The position numbers and the translations under genes are program-made. The notes under the pieces were generated by a model. That model ran no database searches. It had not been told where the DNA came from and saw only the letters and a program-made list of their open reading frames with translations. Positions 1 to 6,073 of a stretch of 6,349 nt of DNA are shown in pieces (within the stretch, counting starts at the first letter, position 1; each line of letters opens with the position of its first letter). Source of the stretch: an uncultured Eubacteriales bacterium (lineage in GTDB: Bacteria; Bacillota; Clostridia; Oscillospirales; Oscillospiraceae); contig USDP01000093.1 in assembly GCA_900553545.1 (NCBI GenBank), forward strand, positions 1 through 6,349, in the 5' to 3' direction.

Positions 1-410
1 AACTCCAGCTCTTCACCGCAGTTCGGGCACTTGGTCGAGCCTTCGTCGAGCATTTCCTCGTCGATCGTGATGACCTCACCGCAGGTGGGGCACTTGACCT
101 CGTAGAGCGTCTCATCGCCGAAGTCAAACTCGTCCTCGTCGCCGAAATCGTCCTCGTAATCCTCGTCGTCCTCGTCCTCGTCGTCCTCATCATCCAGCAG
201 ATACTCGTCGATGTTGTCGAGATCCTCTTCGATGCAGTCCAGTTCGTCGGAGATGCAGTCGACCACATCCTCCAGATCCGCCACATTCTCCGCCACATCA
301 GAGAGCATGTCGATGATCGCCGCGATCAGCTTGCCTTCGTTCTTGTCGGTGTCGAGCTTCAGGCCGTCCATCAGGCCTTTGAGATAAGCGGATTTTTCAG
401 AAAGTGTCAT
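1..410 (-). CDS. CD1247 N-terminal domain zinc-ribbon protein (partial)
   Basis: The visible 136 residues start with MTLSEKSAYLKGLMDGLKLD, which I recognise as the short conserved N-terminal domain of the clostridial CD1247-type proteins. A helical, heptad-like stretch follows (about residues 30-70), then a very acidic Asp/Glu linker (about 61-100). Next comes a zinc-ribbon-like module with two CPxCG knuckles (Cys107/Cys110 and Cys128/Cys131). The reading frame runs off the left edge, so the C terminus is missing. The start is supported by an AAAGGAGA ribosome binding site at 417-424. It lies 42 bases after efp on the same strand and is probably co-transcribed with it. The molecular function of the family is unknown to me; the two Cys pairs suggest bound zinc and the acidic linker suggests an interaction or tether region. 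Family assignment is fairly sure, function is not. Confidence 0.82.
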   Translation of the reverse strand, partial: MTLSEKSAYLKGLMDGLKLDTDKNEGKLIAAIIDMLSDVAENVADLEDVVDCISDELDCIEEDLDNIDEYLLDDEDDEDEDDEDYEDDFGDEDEFDFGDETLYEVKCPTCGEVITIDEEMLDEGSTKCPNCGEELE

Positions 411-452
411 AGTGGTGTCTCCTTTCAAGCTGCGGATAAAGTTCCTGTGGTC

Positions 453-1022
453 TTAGCCCTTTGCGCGGCCCAGATATTCGCCCGTGCGGGTGTCGATCTG
501 GATGCGGTCGCCCTCGTTGATGAACAGCGGGACTTTGACTTCCGTGCCGGTCTCGACGGTGGCGGGCTTGGTGACGTTGGTGGCGGTGTCGCCCTTGACG
601 CCCGGATCGGCCTTGATGACCTCAAGCTCGACAAAGTTCGGCGTCTCGACGCCAAAGACCTTGCCCTTGTAGCTCATCAGCTTGCACATGGTGTTTTCCT
701 TGATGAAGCGGAAGGAATCGTCGAGCGTTTCCTTGCCGATGGGGATCATGTCGTAGGTCTCCTGGTCCATGAAGTAATACAGGTCGCCGTCGTTGTAGCT
801 GTACTCGGCGTCCTTGCGCTCGATGAACGCTTCTTCGAACTTCGCGGTCGGGTTGAACGACGTCTCGGTGACGGCGCCGGTCACGATGTTCTTCATCTTG
901 GTGCGGACGAAGGCCGCGCCCTTGCCGGGCTTGACGTGCTGGAACTCGACGACCTGCATGATCTTGCCGTCCATCTCAAAGGTCTTGCCGTTTCTGAAAT
1001 CACCGGCGGTAATGGTTGCCAT
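453..1022 (-). CDS. efp: Elongation factor P
   Basis: This 189-residue protein is a full-length EF-P, the cytoplasmic tRNA-shaped factor that binds between the ribosomal P and E sites and speeds peptide bond formation at polyproline stretches. It opens MATITAGDFRNGKTFEMDGK and has the N-terminal KOW-like domain with the tip loop HVKPGKGAAF. Lys34 sits where other bacteria modify a lysine (beta-lysyl in E. coli, 5-aminopentanol in Bacillus). The C-terminal OB domain ends with the family signature GDRIQIDTRTGEYLGRAKG. The ATG at 1020-1022 is chosen because GGAGG (1031-1035) lies just upstream. The frame stays open to 1106, but that extra segment is not EF-P-like and overlaps the predicted promoter. 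No lysine-modification gene is visible in the window. The stop is TAA. Confidence 0.97.
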   Translation of the reverse strand: MATITAGDFRNGKTFEMDGKIMQVVEFQHVKPGKGAAFVRTKMKNIVTGAVTETSFNPTAKFEEAFIERKDAEYSYNDGDLYYFMDQETYDMIPIGKETLDDSFRFIKENTMCKLMSYKGKVFGVETPNFVELEVIKADPGVKGDTATNVTKPATVETGTEVKVPLFINEGDRIQIDTRTGEYLGRAKG

Positions 1023-1062
1023 ACTATTTTCCTCCAATATGTTCAGGTTCAAAAAATTACAG

Positions 1063-1086
1063 TTGTATAACGGAGTTATTTTACAA
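1063..1086. repeat. Imperfect inverted repeat over the efp -10 region
   Basis: Arms TTGTA (1063-1067) and TACAA (1082-1086) enclose a second pair, TAAC (1068-1071) and GTTA (1075-1078), around a GGA loop, with a three-base bulge on one side. It overlaps the predicted -10 box and start site of efp. It could be an operator, a weak 5'-end hairpin, or chance in an AT-rich patch. Confidence 0.3.
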
Positions 1087-1106
1087 TAGGATGCCCCGTT
1101 TTTCAA
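1078..1106 (-). promoter_or_regulatory. Predicted sigma-A promoter of efp
   Basis: On the minus strand, TTGAAA (1101-1106) and TAAAAT (1078-1083) are separated by exactly 17 bases; each box matches the consensus at five of six positions. Transcription would begin near 1071, giving a leader of about 49 bases before efp. The promoter sits in the 91-base gap after the peptidase stop, so efp and the CD1247-type gene could be expressed independently of the upstream genes. Prediction from sequence only. Confidence 0.6.
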
Positions 1107-1113
1107 GACATTC

Positions 1114-2181
1114 TTACAAAATAATCAAATTTTTCGGACTCTTGGTCAAAACCTCGCAGCCGGTCTCCGTGATAACGGTCACATCCTCGATGCGGACGCC
1201 GAATTTTCCCGGCAGATAGATGCCCGGCTCCGCCGAGACGACGGCCCCTGCGGGCATCGGCTGGTCGTTGCGGGTGTTGGCGTTCGGGGCCTCGTGGATG
1301 AGGATGCCGAGGCTGTGGCCGTAGCCGTGGCCGAAATAGTCGCCATAGCCCGCATCCGCGATCACCTTGCGCGCCGTGCCGTCGATGTCCCGTCCGGCCA
1401 CGCCTGCCTTCGTCGCGGCGATGCCGGCCAACTGTGCCTTGAGCACGGTCTTGTAGACCTTGTCCATCTCCTCGGACACGAAGCCGAGGGCGACCGTGCG
1501 CGTCATGTCGGAGCAGTAGCCGCCGTAGATGCAGCCAAAGTCCATCGTGATGAAATCGCCGAACTCGAGCTTCCGCTCGCCGGGGACGCCGTGCGGCAGA
1601 CTTGTGTTCGGGCCGGAGACCACAATCGGGTCGAACGAGGGGCCCTCTGCGCCGTGCTTGTAGAGGCGGTAGAGCAGCTCGGCCTCGAGCTCCTTCTCCG
1701 TCATACCCGCCTGGATGATCTTGCAGAGCTCGGAGAACGTCTGGTCGGTGATGGCCTGCGCCTTGCGCATCAGCTCGATCTCCCACGGTTCCTTCGTCGC
1801 GCGGAAGGCGTCGATCTTCGCCTGCATCGGCACGAGCACGGCGTGCAGCGCCTCGTTGTAGCGCAGATAGTCGCCGTAGGTCATGTCGTTCTCTTCAAAG
1901 CCGAGCTTTTTGATTGTGTGCTCGCCGATGACCTCGTTGATGCGCTCGATCTCGCTGCTGCCCGGATGCGTCATCCGGACGGTGAAGCCCTTGAGGTTCT
2001 TCTCCGCAGCCTCGATATAGCGGCTATCGGTGAAGTAATACGCGCCCTCGCGCGTCACGACGGCCACACCCTCGGCCACGCGGTACTGCGCGGCGTAGAG
2101 CCGGTTGTAGACGCTCGTCAGCAGCAGCGCGTCCACTTCGCCCGTTTCGAGCAGACTCTGATACTTTTCAATGTTTTTCAT
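1114..2181 (-). CDS. Xaa-Pro peptidase, M24 family (YqhT/PepP-like)
   Basis: This 355-residue cytoplasmic metallopeptidase belongs to the M24 pita-bread family that removes an N-terminal residue preceding proline. The N-terminal creatinase-like domain covers about residues 1-125. It contains YFTDSRY, typical of the family. The catalytic domain follows, and all five dinuclear metal ligands are visible: Asp214 (ITMDFG), Asp225 (CSDMTRT), His289 (GHGYGHSLG), Glu318 (AEPGIY) and Glu332 (VRIED). A supporting His296 lies in the IHEAPN motif. Length is normal for the short bacterial PepP/PepQ type, like the Bacillus YqhT protein that also neighbours efp. The ATG at 2179-2181 follows a purine-rich GAAGGAAG-like site and lies inside the 3' end of yqeG, so translation is probably coupled. 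Aminopeptidase P versus prolidase specificity cannot be decided from sequence. The stop is TAA. Confidence 0.95.
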   Translation of the reverse strand: MKNIEKYQSLLETGEVDALLLTSVYNRLYAAQYRVAEGVAVVTREGAYYFTDSRYIEAAEKNLKGFTVRMTHPGSSEIERINEVIGEHTIKKLGFEENDMTYGDYLRYNEALHAVLVPMQAKIDAFRATKEPWEIELMRKAQAITDQTFSELCKIIQAGMTEKELEAELLYRLYKHGAEGPSFDPIVVSGPNTSLPHGVPGERKLEFGDFITMDFGCIYGGYCSDMTRTVALGFVSEEMDKVYKTVLKAQLAGIAATKAGVAGRDIDGTARKVIADAGYGDYFGHGYGHSLGILIHEAPNANTRNDQPMPAGAVVSAEPGIYLPGKFGVRIEDVTVITETGCEVLTKSPKNLIIL

Positions 2182-2677
2182 GTTGGTTCTTCCTTCTTCC
2201 TATTGCAATGAACGGCAGCTCGGCAATATGCCGCAGCTTCAGCCATATGGTATGATTGTGAATCGCAGAAACCAGAATTGAGGTCATCCCCGCGCAGTTC
2301 GCGCCGAGGACGTCCGTGTAGATCTGGTCGCCCGCGAGGGCGCACGCCGCCGGGTCGAGCGAGAATCGCGCGAGACATGCGCGAATGCCGCGCTGGAACG
2401 GCTTTTTCGCATGTGTGATGCAGTCCAGGCCGTACTTTTTGCAGAACTCCACCACGCGCGGCTTGCGGCTGTTCGACACCACGCAGAGGCGGATCTCCGA
2501 CGCCTGCATCCGCCGCAGCCACGCCGTCATCGCCTCCGCCGGCTCATTCGTCGTGTAGGGCACGATCGTGTTGTCAAAATCCAGCATCAGGAACCGCACG
2601 CCCCGCGCGGCAAGCAGCTCCGGCGTCAGGTCGGTCAGGCTGGGCAGAATGAGCTTCGGGATCAGGGAAAACGGCAT
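2168..2677 (-). CDS. yqeG: YqeG-family HAD IIIA-type phosphatase
   Basis: This 169-residue protein carries the full set of HAD motifs: motif I DFDNTIVPY with Asp33 (nucleophile) and Asp35, motif II VVSNS (Ser68, Asn69), the motif III lysine in HAKKPF (Lys91 or Lys92), and motif IV GDQIYTD (Asp117, Asp122). The layout and length match the YqeG family of Firmicutes, putative cytoplasmic phosphatases whose substrate is not established. The ATG at 2675-2677 is preferred: it gives the usual N terminus (MPFSLIPKLILPSL), has GAGG at 2684-2687, and lies about 25 bases after a predicted transcription start. An open frame continues upstream to 2890, but that extension is low-complexity, unlike the family, and runs antisense into the next gene. 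The gene heads the minus-strand cluster and overlaps the following peptidase gene by 14 bases. The stop is TGA. Confidence 0.92.
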   Translation of the reverse strand: MPFSLIPKLILPSLTDLTPELLAARGVRFLMLDFDNTIVPYTTNEPAEAMTAWLRRMQASEIRLCVVSNSRKPRVVEFCKKYGLDCITHAKKPFQRGIRACLARFSLDPAACALAGDQIYTDVLGANCAGMTSILVSAIHNHTIWLKLRHIAELPFIAIGRRKNQHEKH

Positions 2678-2709
2678 AGCGGGCCTCGCACTTTCATAAA
2701 TTCCTATAT

Positions 2710-2739
2710 AGTATACCACATGGGGGTGGTTCTTGTCTA
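2710..2739 (-). promoter_or_regulatory. Predicted promoter of the yqeG-peptidase-efp cluster
   Basis: On the minus strand, TAGACA (2734-2739, five of six to TTGACA) and TATACT (2710-2715) are 18 bases apart. The -10 is preceded by TGG, making an extended -10. The start site would be near 2703. The -35 box includes the first base of the ATG of the divergent gene, so the two transcription units share this short DNA. On the plus strand TATAGT (2707-2712) overlaps the same AT-rich core and could serve as the other gene's -10, but its -35 is poor. Confidence 0.6.
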
Positions 2740-3308
2740 TGACCGTCTTTCCATTTCCGCCGGACTTTCCGGGCCTGTCCGTGCCGTTTTCCGTTGTCGG
2801 CTTTGACTGGGACTCCGGCGCGCCGGACGGTGAGCTGCTCGTCCTGCCGCGCGGCTGCGGAGCCCCGGCCTTCGACGGCCCGGTCTTCACGCCGGACGCC
2901 GCCTTTGACGATGACCGGTTGCTCCGCCCGGCGGACGCCGCACCGGAACAAGGGCCGGTCTGGATGGAGGCCTTCTGCCCGCGCGGGACGCTCCGCGCCC
3001 GCCTGACCGCCGCCGTCGCCGCGTTCGGCAGCCGCCTCTGGCTCCATCTTGCGCCAATGTCAACGCTTTATACGCTCCCCTGCCCGGACGGCGCTGGAAC
3101 ACCGGTTTCGGACGCGGAGCGCGCCGCCCTCCTTGCCGCGCATCCTTCCTGTTTCTGTCCGGAATTCGTCTGCCAATGCGCGCACTGGCCAGACAGTGAT
3201 ATCATCCGTGTCCTCCTCTATGACACGGACGAGACACTTGCCATGCAGCTTGCGCTGGCGGCCGCCTGCGGCGTTCCGCAGGTCTTCGGACAATTTTGCG
3301 TCAGTTGA
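2739..3308 (+). CDS. Uncharacterised cysteine-rich protein, 189 residues
   Basis: I do not recognise this protein. It begins with a proline/phenylalanine-rich segment (MTVFPFPPDFPGL) and has no obvious signal peptide or membrane helix, so it is probably cytoplasmic. It holds nine cysteines. Four form a tight cluster, C138-x-C140-x4-C145-x-C147, flanked by His135 and His149, which resembles a metal-binding site. The C-terminal part (about 153-185) looks like a small alpha/beta segment rich in Leu and Ala. The start ATG is supported by GGGGGTGG at 2722-2729, nine bases upstream; an in-frame TTG at 2733 is less likely. Its position argues for a real gene: divergent from yqeG by 61 bases, and its TGA stop overlaps the convergent dehydrogenase stop by eight bases. 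Codon composition resembles its neighbours. Function unknown. Confidence 0.72.
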   Translation: MTVFPFPPDFPGLSVPFSVVGFDWDSGAPDGELLVLPRGCGAPAFDGPVFTPDAAFDDDRLLRPADAAPEQGPVWMEAFCPRGTLRARLTAAVAAFGSRLWLHLAPMSTLYTLPCPDGAGTPVSDAERAALLAAHPSCFCPEFVCQCAHWPDSDIIRVLLYDTDETLAMQLALAAACGVPQVFGQFCVS

Positions 3309-4263
3309 CGACGTTGACCGGCTTCCCGGCCAGAAATGCCTTCACATTCTCCACGGTCTGCTCCAGAATCCGGACGCGGCACTGTTTCGCCGCCCACGAG
3401 ATGTGCGGCGTGATGATGCAGTTTTTCGCGTGCAGCAGCGGATTGTCCGCGCGGATCGGTTCCTCCGACGCAACGTCCAGCCCCGCAGCGCAGAGCTTTC
3501 CGCTGTTCAGTGCATCCGCCAGATCCTGCTCCACGATCAGTCCGCCCCGGCTGTTGTTGATGAGGATCGCGCCCTCCTTCATTTTCGCGATGCTCTCGCG
3601 ATTGATGATCCCCGCCGTCTCCGGGAACAGCGGGCAGTGCAGCGAGACGACGTCCGCCTCGGCCAGCAGCGTGTCCAGCGGCACATACTCCGCGATTGCG
3701 CGGCCCTCCTCCGTCTCTGTCCGGCTGTACGCGAGCACCCGCATCCCCATCGCGCGGGCGATGCGCCCCACCTGCCGCCCGATGCGGCCAAAGCCGACGA
3801 TGCCCATCGTCATCCCGGCCAGCTCGATCAGCGGCGTATCCCAGAAGCAGAAATCCGCGCACGCCGCCCAGCGCCCGGCCTGCACTGCCTCGGCATGGTC
3901 GCCGACGTGCATACAGATCTCAAGCAGCAGCGCGATGGCAAACTGCGCGACCGCCGCCGTCCCATAGGCCGGGACGTTCGCCACTGCAATGCCCTTCTGC
4001 GCAGCATAGGCGCAGTCGACCACGTTATAGCCCGTCGCCATGATCGTGATGAACCGCAGCGACGGACAGGCGTCGATCACCTGCCGCGTGATCGGCGTTT
4101 TGTTGATCACAATGATCTCCGCGTCGCCGATGCGCTGCACAATCTGCGCTACATCCGTGTCGTCCGTCCGGTCGTAGACCGTCAGCTCTCCCAGCGCCGC
4201 CAGCGCGTCCCAGCTCAGATCACCCGGATTCTCACAATATCCGTCCAAAATCACGATCTTCAT
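3301..4263 (-). CDS. D-2-hydroxyacid dehydrogenase (glycerate dehydrogenase-like)
   Basis: This 320-residue cytoplasmic oxidoreductase interconverts a 2-keto acid and a D-2-hydroxy acid using NAD(P)H. It starts MKIVILDGYCENPGDLSWDA, typical of the clostridial glycerate dehydrogenase/hydroxypyruvate reductase-like group. The Rossmann fold has GFGRIG at 157-162, and the catalytic triad is Arg239 (NNSRGG), Glu268 (SEEP) and His287 (TPHISWA). At the end of the second Rossmann strand the sequence is AYSRTE (Ser180, Arg181) instead of an acidic residue, which in this family hints at NADPH use. GGAGGAGA (4269-4276 on the minus strand) supports the ATG at 4261-4263. It appears to be a single-gene unit with its own promoter, convergent with the cysteine-rich gene. 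Exact substrate (hydroxypyruvate, glyoxylate or another keto acid) cannot be told. The stop is TGA. Confidence 0.93.
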   Translation of the reverse strand: MKIVILDGYCENPGDLSWDALAALGELTVYDRTDDTDVAQIVQRIGDAEIIVINKTPITRQVIDACPSLRFITIMATGYNVVDCAYAAQKGIAVANVPAYGTAAVAQFAIALLLEICMHVGDHAEAVQAGRWAACADFCFWDTPLIELAGMTMGIVGFGRIGRQVGRIARAMGMRVLAYSRTETEEGRAIAEYVPLDTLLAEADVVSLHCPLFPETAGIINRESIAKMKEGAILINNSRGGLIVEQDLADALNSGKLCAAGLDVASEEPIRADNPLLHAKNCIITPHISWAAKQCRVRILEQTVENVKAFLAGKPVNVVN

Positions 4264-4295
4264 GCCATTCTCCTCCGTCTGTTCTGATTGCCTCT

Positions 4296-4324
4296 ATTAT
4301 CCGGTATTCCCGCGCCGCCGTCAA
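4296..4324 (-). promoter_or_regulatory. Predicted sigma-A promoter of the dehydrogenase
   Basis: On the minus strand TTGACG (4319-4324) and GATAAT (4296-4301) are 17 bases apart, each five of six to consensus. The predicted start near 4289 leaves a leader of about 25 bases that includes the GGAGGAGA site. Just upstream of the -35, two six-base A/T tracts (4336-4341 and 4348-4353) could act as an UP-type element. This is one of the best promoter matches in the window. Confidence 0.68.
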
Positions 4325-4401
4325 GCCAAACCGGCAAAAAAGCGGCATTTTTTCCGCACGCCCGGAGAAACTATCCATGCACAGCGGCGCAAATAAAATT
4401 T

Positions 4402-4417
4402 TGTTGTAAAAACAACA
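4402..4417. promoter_or_regulatory. Palindromic operator upstream of hcp, CRP/FNR geometry
   Basis: TGTTGT-AAAA-ACAACA is a perfect palindrome with six-base arms and a four-base centre. The spacing resembles FNR-type sites (TTGAT, four bases, ATCAA), though the half-site differs. Its centre lies between 4409 and 4410. If transcription starts at 4451, seven bases after the extended -10, the centre is at -41.5, where class II CRP/FNR activators bind. hcp genes are commonly controlled by NO-responsive CRP/FNR-family regulators such as HcpR, so an activator site is a reasonable inference. The identity of the regulator is not shown. Confidence 0.55.
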
Positions 4418-4435
4418 TCAATCTTACCGAGCCTC

Positions 4436-4444
4436 TGTTATGCT
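4436..4444 (+). promoter_or_regulatory. Extended -10 of the hcp promoter
   Basis: TGT followed by TATGCT (4439-4444) forms an extended -10. The position 17 bases upstream (CATCAA) bears no resemblance to a -35, which fits a promoter that needs an activator. The predicted start is near 4451, leaving a 27-base leader with AGGAGGA at 4464-4470, seven bases before the hcp ATG. Confidence 0.5.
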
Positions 4445-4477
4445 TTGGATGCAAATGAAATACAGGAGGAACCGACC

Positions 4478-6073
4478 ATGGATCAGAAGATGTTTTGTTA
4501 TCAGTGTGAGCAGACCGCCCATTGCTCCGGCTGCACCGGCGCATCAGGCGTCTGCGGCAAGAGTGCCGAGGTCGCCCAGCTCCAGGACGAGCTGACCGGT
4601 GCGCTCATCGGTCTTGCCCGCGCAACCGACGGTGACACGCACCCCGACGCGAACACGTGGCGCCTCATCGTCGACGGCCTGTTCACCACCGTCACCAACG
4701 TCAACTTCAACGCCGCCACGATCCGCGATCTTATCGCCCGCGTCCACACCGAGCACGACCGCCTTGTCCCCGGCTGCTCCGCCTGCGGCAGTCCCTGCGG
4801 ACGCAATGCCGACTATGACATGCGCGAGCTTTGGACCGCGGACGAGGATATCCGCAGCCTCAAATCGCTCATTCTTTTCGGTATCCGCGGCATGGCCGCC
4901 TACGCGCACCACGCAATGGTCCTCGGCTATGAGGACGAAGAACTGAACCGCTTCTTTGCCCGTGCGCTGTTCACCGTCGGCGAGGATCTCGACATGGAGC
5001 AGCTCCTGCCCGTCGTCCTCGAAGTCGGGAAATACAACCTCGGCTGTATGGCCCTGCTCGACCGCGCCAATACCGAAACCTAGGGCCACCCCGTTCCCAC
5101 AATCGTCCCGCTGACCGTTGAAAAGGGACCCTTCATCGTCGTCACCGGGCACGACCTGCACGACCTCAAGCTCCTGCTCGAGCAGACCGCCGGAAAAGGC
5201 GTCAACATCTACACGCACGGCGAGATGCTGCCCGCACACGGCTATCCGGAGCTGAAAAAATATCCGCACCTCAAGGGCAACTTCGGCACGGCGTGGCAGA
5301 ACCAGCAGAAGGAATTTGCGAATCTCCCCGCGCCCATCCTCTTCACGACGAACTGTCTCATGCCGCCGAAGGCCAGCTACGCGGACCGCGTCTACACGAC
5401 CTCCGTCGTCTCCTATCCCGAGATGCGGCACATCGGCCCGAATAAGGACTTCACGCCGCTCATCGAACAGGCGATCGTGCTCGGCGGCTATGCCGAAGAA
5501 CAGCGTTTCACCGGCATCAACGGCGGGACTTCTGTCACCACCGGCTTTGCCAGAAATGCCGTGCTCTCCGTGGCGGACAAGGTCGTGGACGGCGTCAAAT
5601 CCGGCGCCATCCGGCATTTCTTCCTTGTCGGTGGCTGCGACGGCGCACGCCCCGGCCGCAATTATTACACTGATTTCGTCAAGCAGGCCCCGCAGGACAC
5701 CGTCATCCTCACGCTCGCCTGCGGCAAATACCGCTTCAATGACCTCGACCTTGGCTCGATCGGCGGCATTCCGCGTCTGCTGGACATCGGCCAGTGCAAC
5801 GACGCCTACAGCGCCATCCAAATCGCGCTGACGCTCGCCGACGCTTTTGGCTGCACAGTCAACGAGCTGCCGCTCTCGATGGTGCTCAGCTGGTACGAGC
5901 AGAAGGCCGTCTGCATCCTGCTCACGCTCCTGCACCTCGGCATCCAGGGTATCCGCCTCGGGCCGACGCTCCCGGCGTTCCTCTCGCCGAACGTCCTGAA
6001 CTTCCTCGCCGAGCACTATGCCATCGCACCGACCACCACGCCCGAGGCCGACCTCGCCGCCCTCCTTTCCTAA
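4478..6073 (+). CDS. hcp: Hybrid cluster protein / hydroxylamine reductase, interrupted by in-frame TAG
   Basis: The frame encodes a 531-codon class I-type hybrid cluster protein, a cytoplasmic Fe-S-O enzyme that reduces nitric oxide to nitrous oxide and hydroxylamine to ammonia. The N terminus has the first cluster motif, C7-x2-C10-x8-C19-x6-C26. The hybrid cluster ligands are all present: His225 (TGHDL), Glu249 (THGEM), Cys293 (TTNCL), Cys387 (VGGCDG, the persulfide cysteine), Cys415 (LACGKY), Cys440 (GQCND), Glu474 and Lys476 (WYEQKAV). Their spacing follows the Desulfovibrio protein with an almost constant offset. AGGAGGA at 4464-4470 fixes the start. Codon 202 is TAG (5081-5083), where homologues read NTxTYG with tyrosine. 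Normal termination would release 201 residues lacking every hybrid cluster ligand. No other stop or frameshift occurs up to TAA at 6071-6073. A restart at the ATG of codon 250 would lack His225 and Glu249 and has no good ribosome binding site. Family identity is certain; whether the gene is functional is open. Confidence 0.93.
5081..5083 (+). other. In-frame amber codon in hcp
   Basis: The context is ACC TAG GGC, between NTET and GHPVPT. One base change from TAT or TAC (tyrosine) would create it. The 329 sense codons downstream stay in the same frame and keep all catalytic residues. It may be a nonsense mutation, a base-call or assembly error, or a codon decoded by a suppressor, pyrrolysyl or reassigned tRNA. 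Confidence 0.9.

Noticed and set aside
130..195. GTCCTC-type simple repeat near the left edge
   Set aside because: It is the coding sequence of the Asp/Glu linker of the CD1247-type protein, so it is protein low complexity and not a DNA repeat element or CRISPR array.
447..1070. A 207-codon plus-strand open frame opposite efp
   Set aside because: It is antisense to a certain EF-P gene, with repetitive Leu/Asp/Val composition typical of shadow frames.
1023..1106. A 28-residue N-terminal extension of EF-P
   Set aside because: EF-P proteins begin at or near MATITAGDF, a GGAGG site serves that ATG, and the extension overlaps the predicted -10 and -35.
2678..2890. A 71-residue N-terminal extension of YqeG
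   Set aside because: It is low-complexity (Pro, Ser, Gly, Lys), crosses the predicted promoter, and runs antisense to the cysteine-rich gene. The shorter start gives the standard family length.
3049..4287. A 412-codon plus-strand open frame opposite the dehydrogenase
   Set aside because: It is Arg/His/Asp-rich shadow translation of a GC-rich gene on the other strand, with no recognisable domain or start signal.
4332..4357. Hairpin with A and T tracts upstream of the dehydrogenase promoter, considered as a terminator
   Set aside because: The stem is short and imperfect, and no gene ends next to it on either strand. An UP-type element or chance is more likely.
5081..5160. Selenocysteine insertion at the interrupted hcp codon
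   Set aside because: The codon is TAG, not TGA, the homologous residue is tyrosine, not cysteine, and I saw no convincing hairpin immediately downstream.
5225..6073. A separate downstream gene starting at the ATG of hcp codon 250
   Set aside because: This ATG is an internal methionine of the conserved THGEMLP motif, lacks a ribosome binding site, and would omit two cluster ligands. It is the second half of hcp, not a gene of its own.
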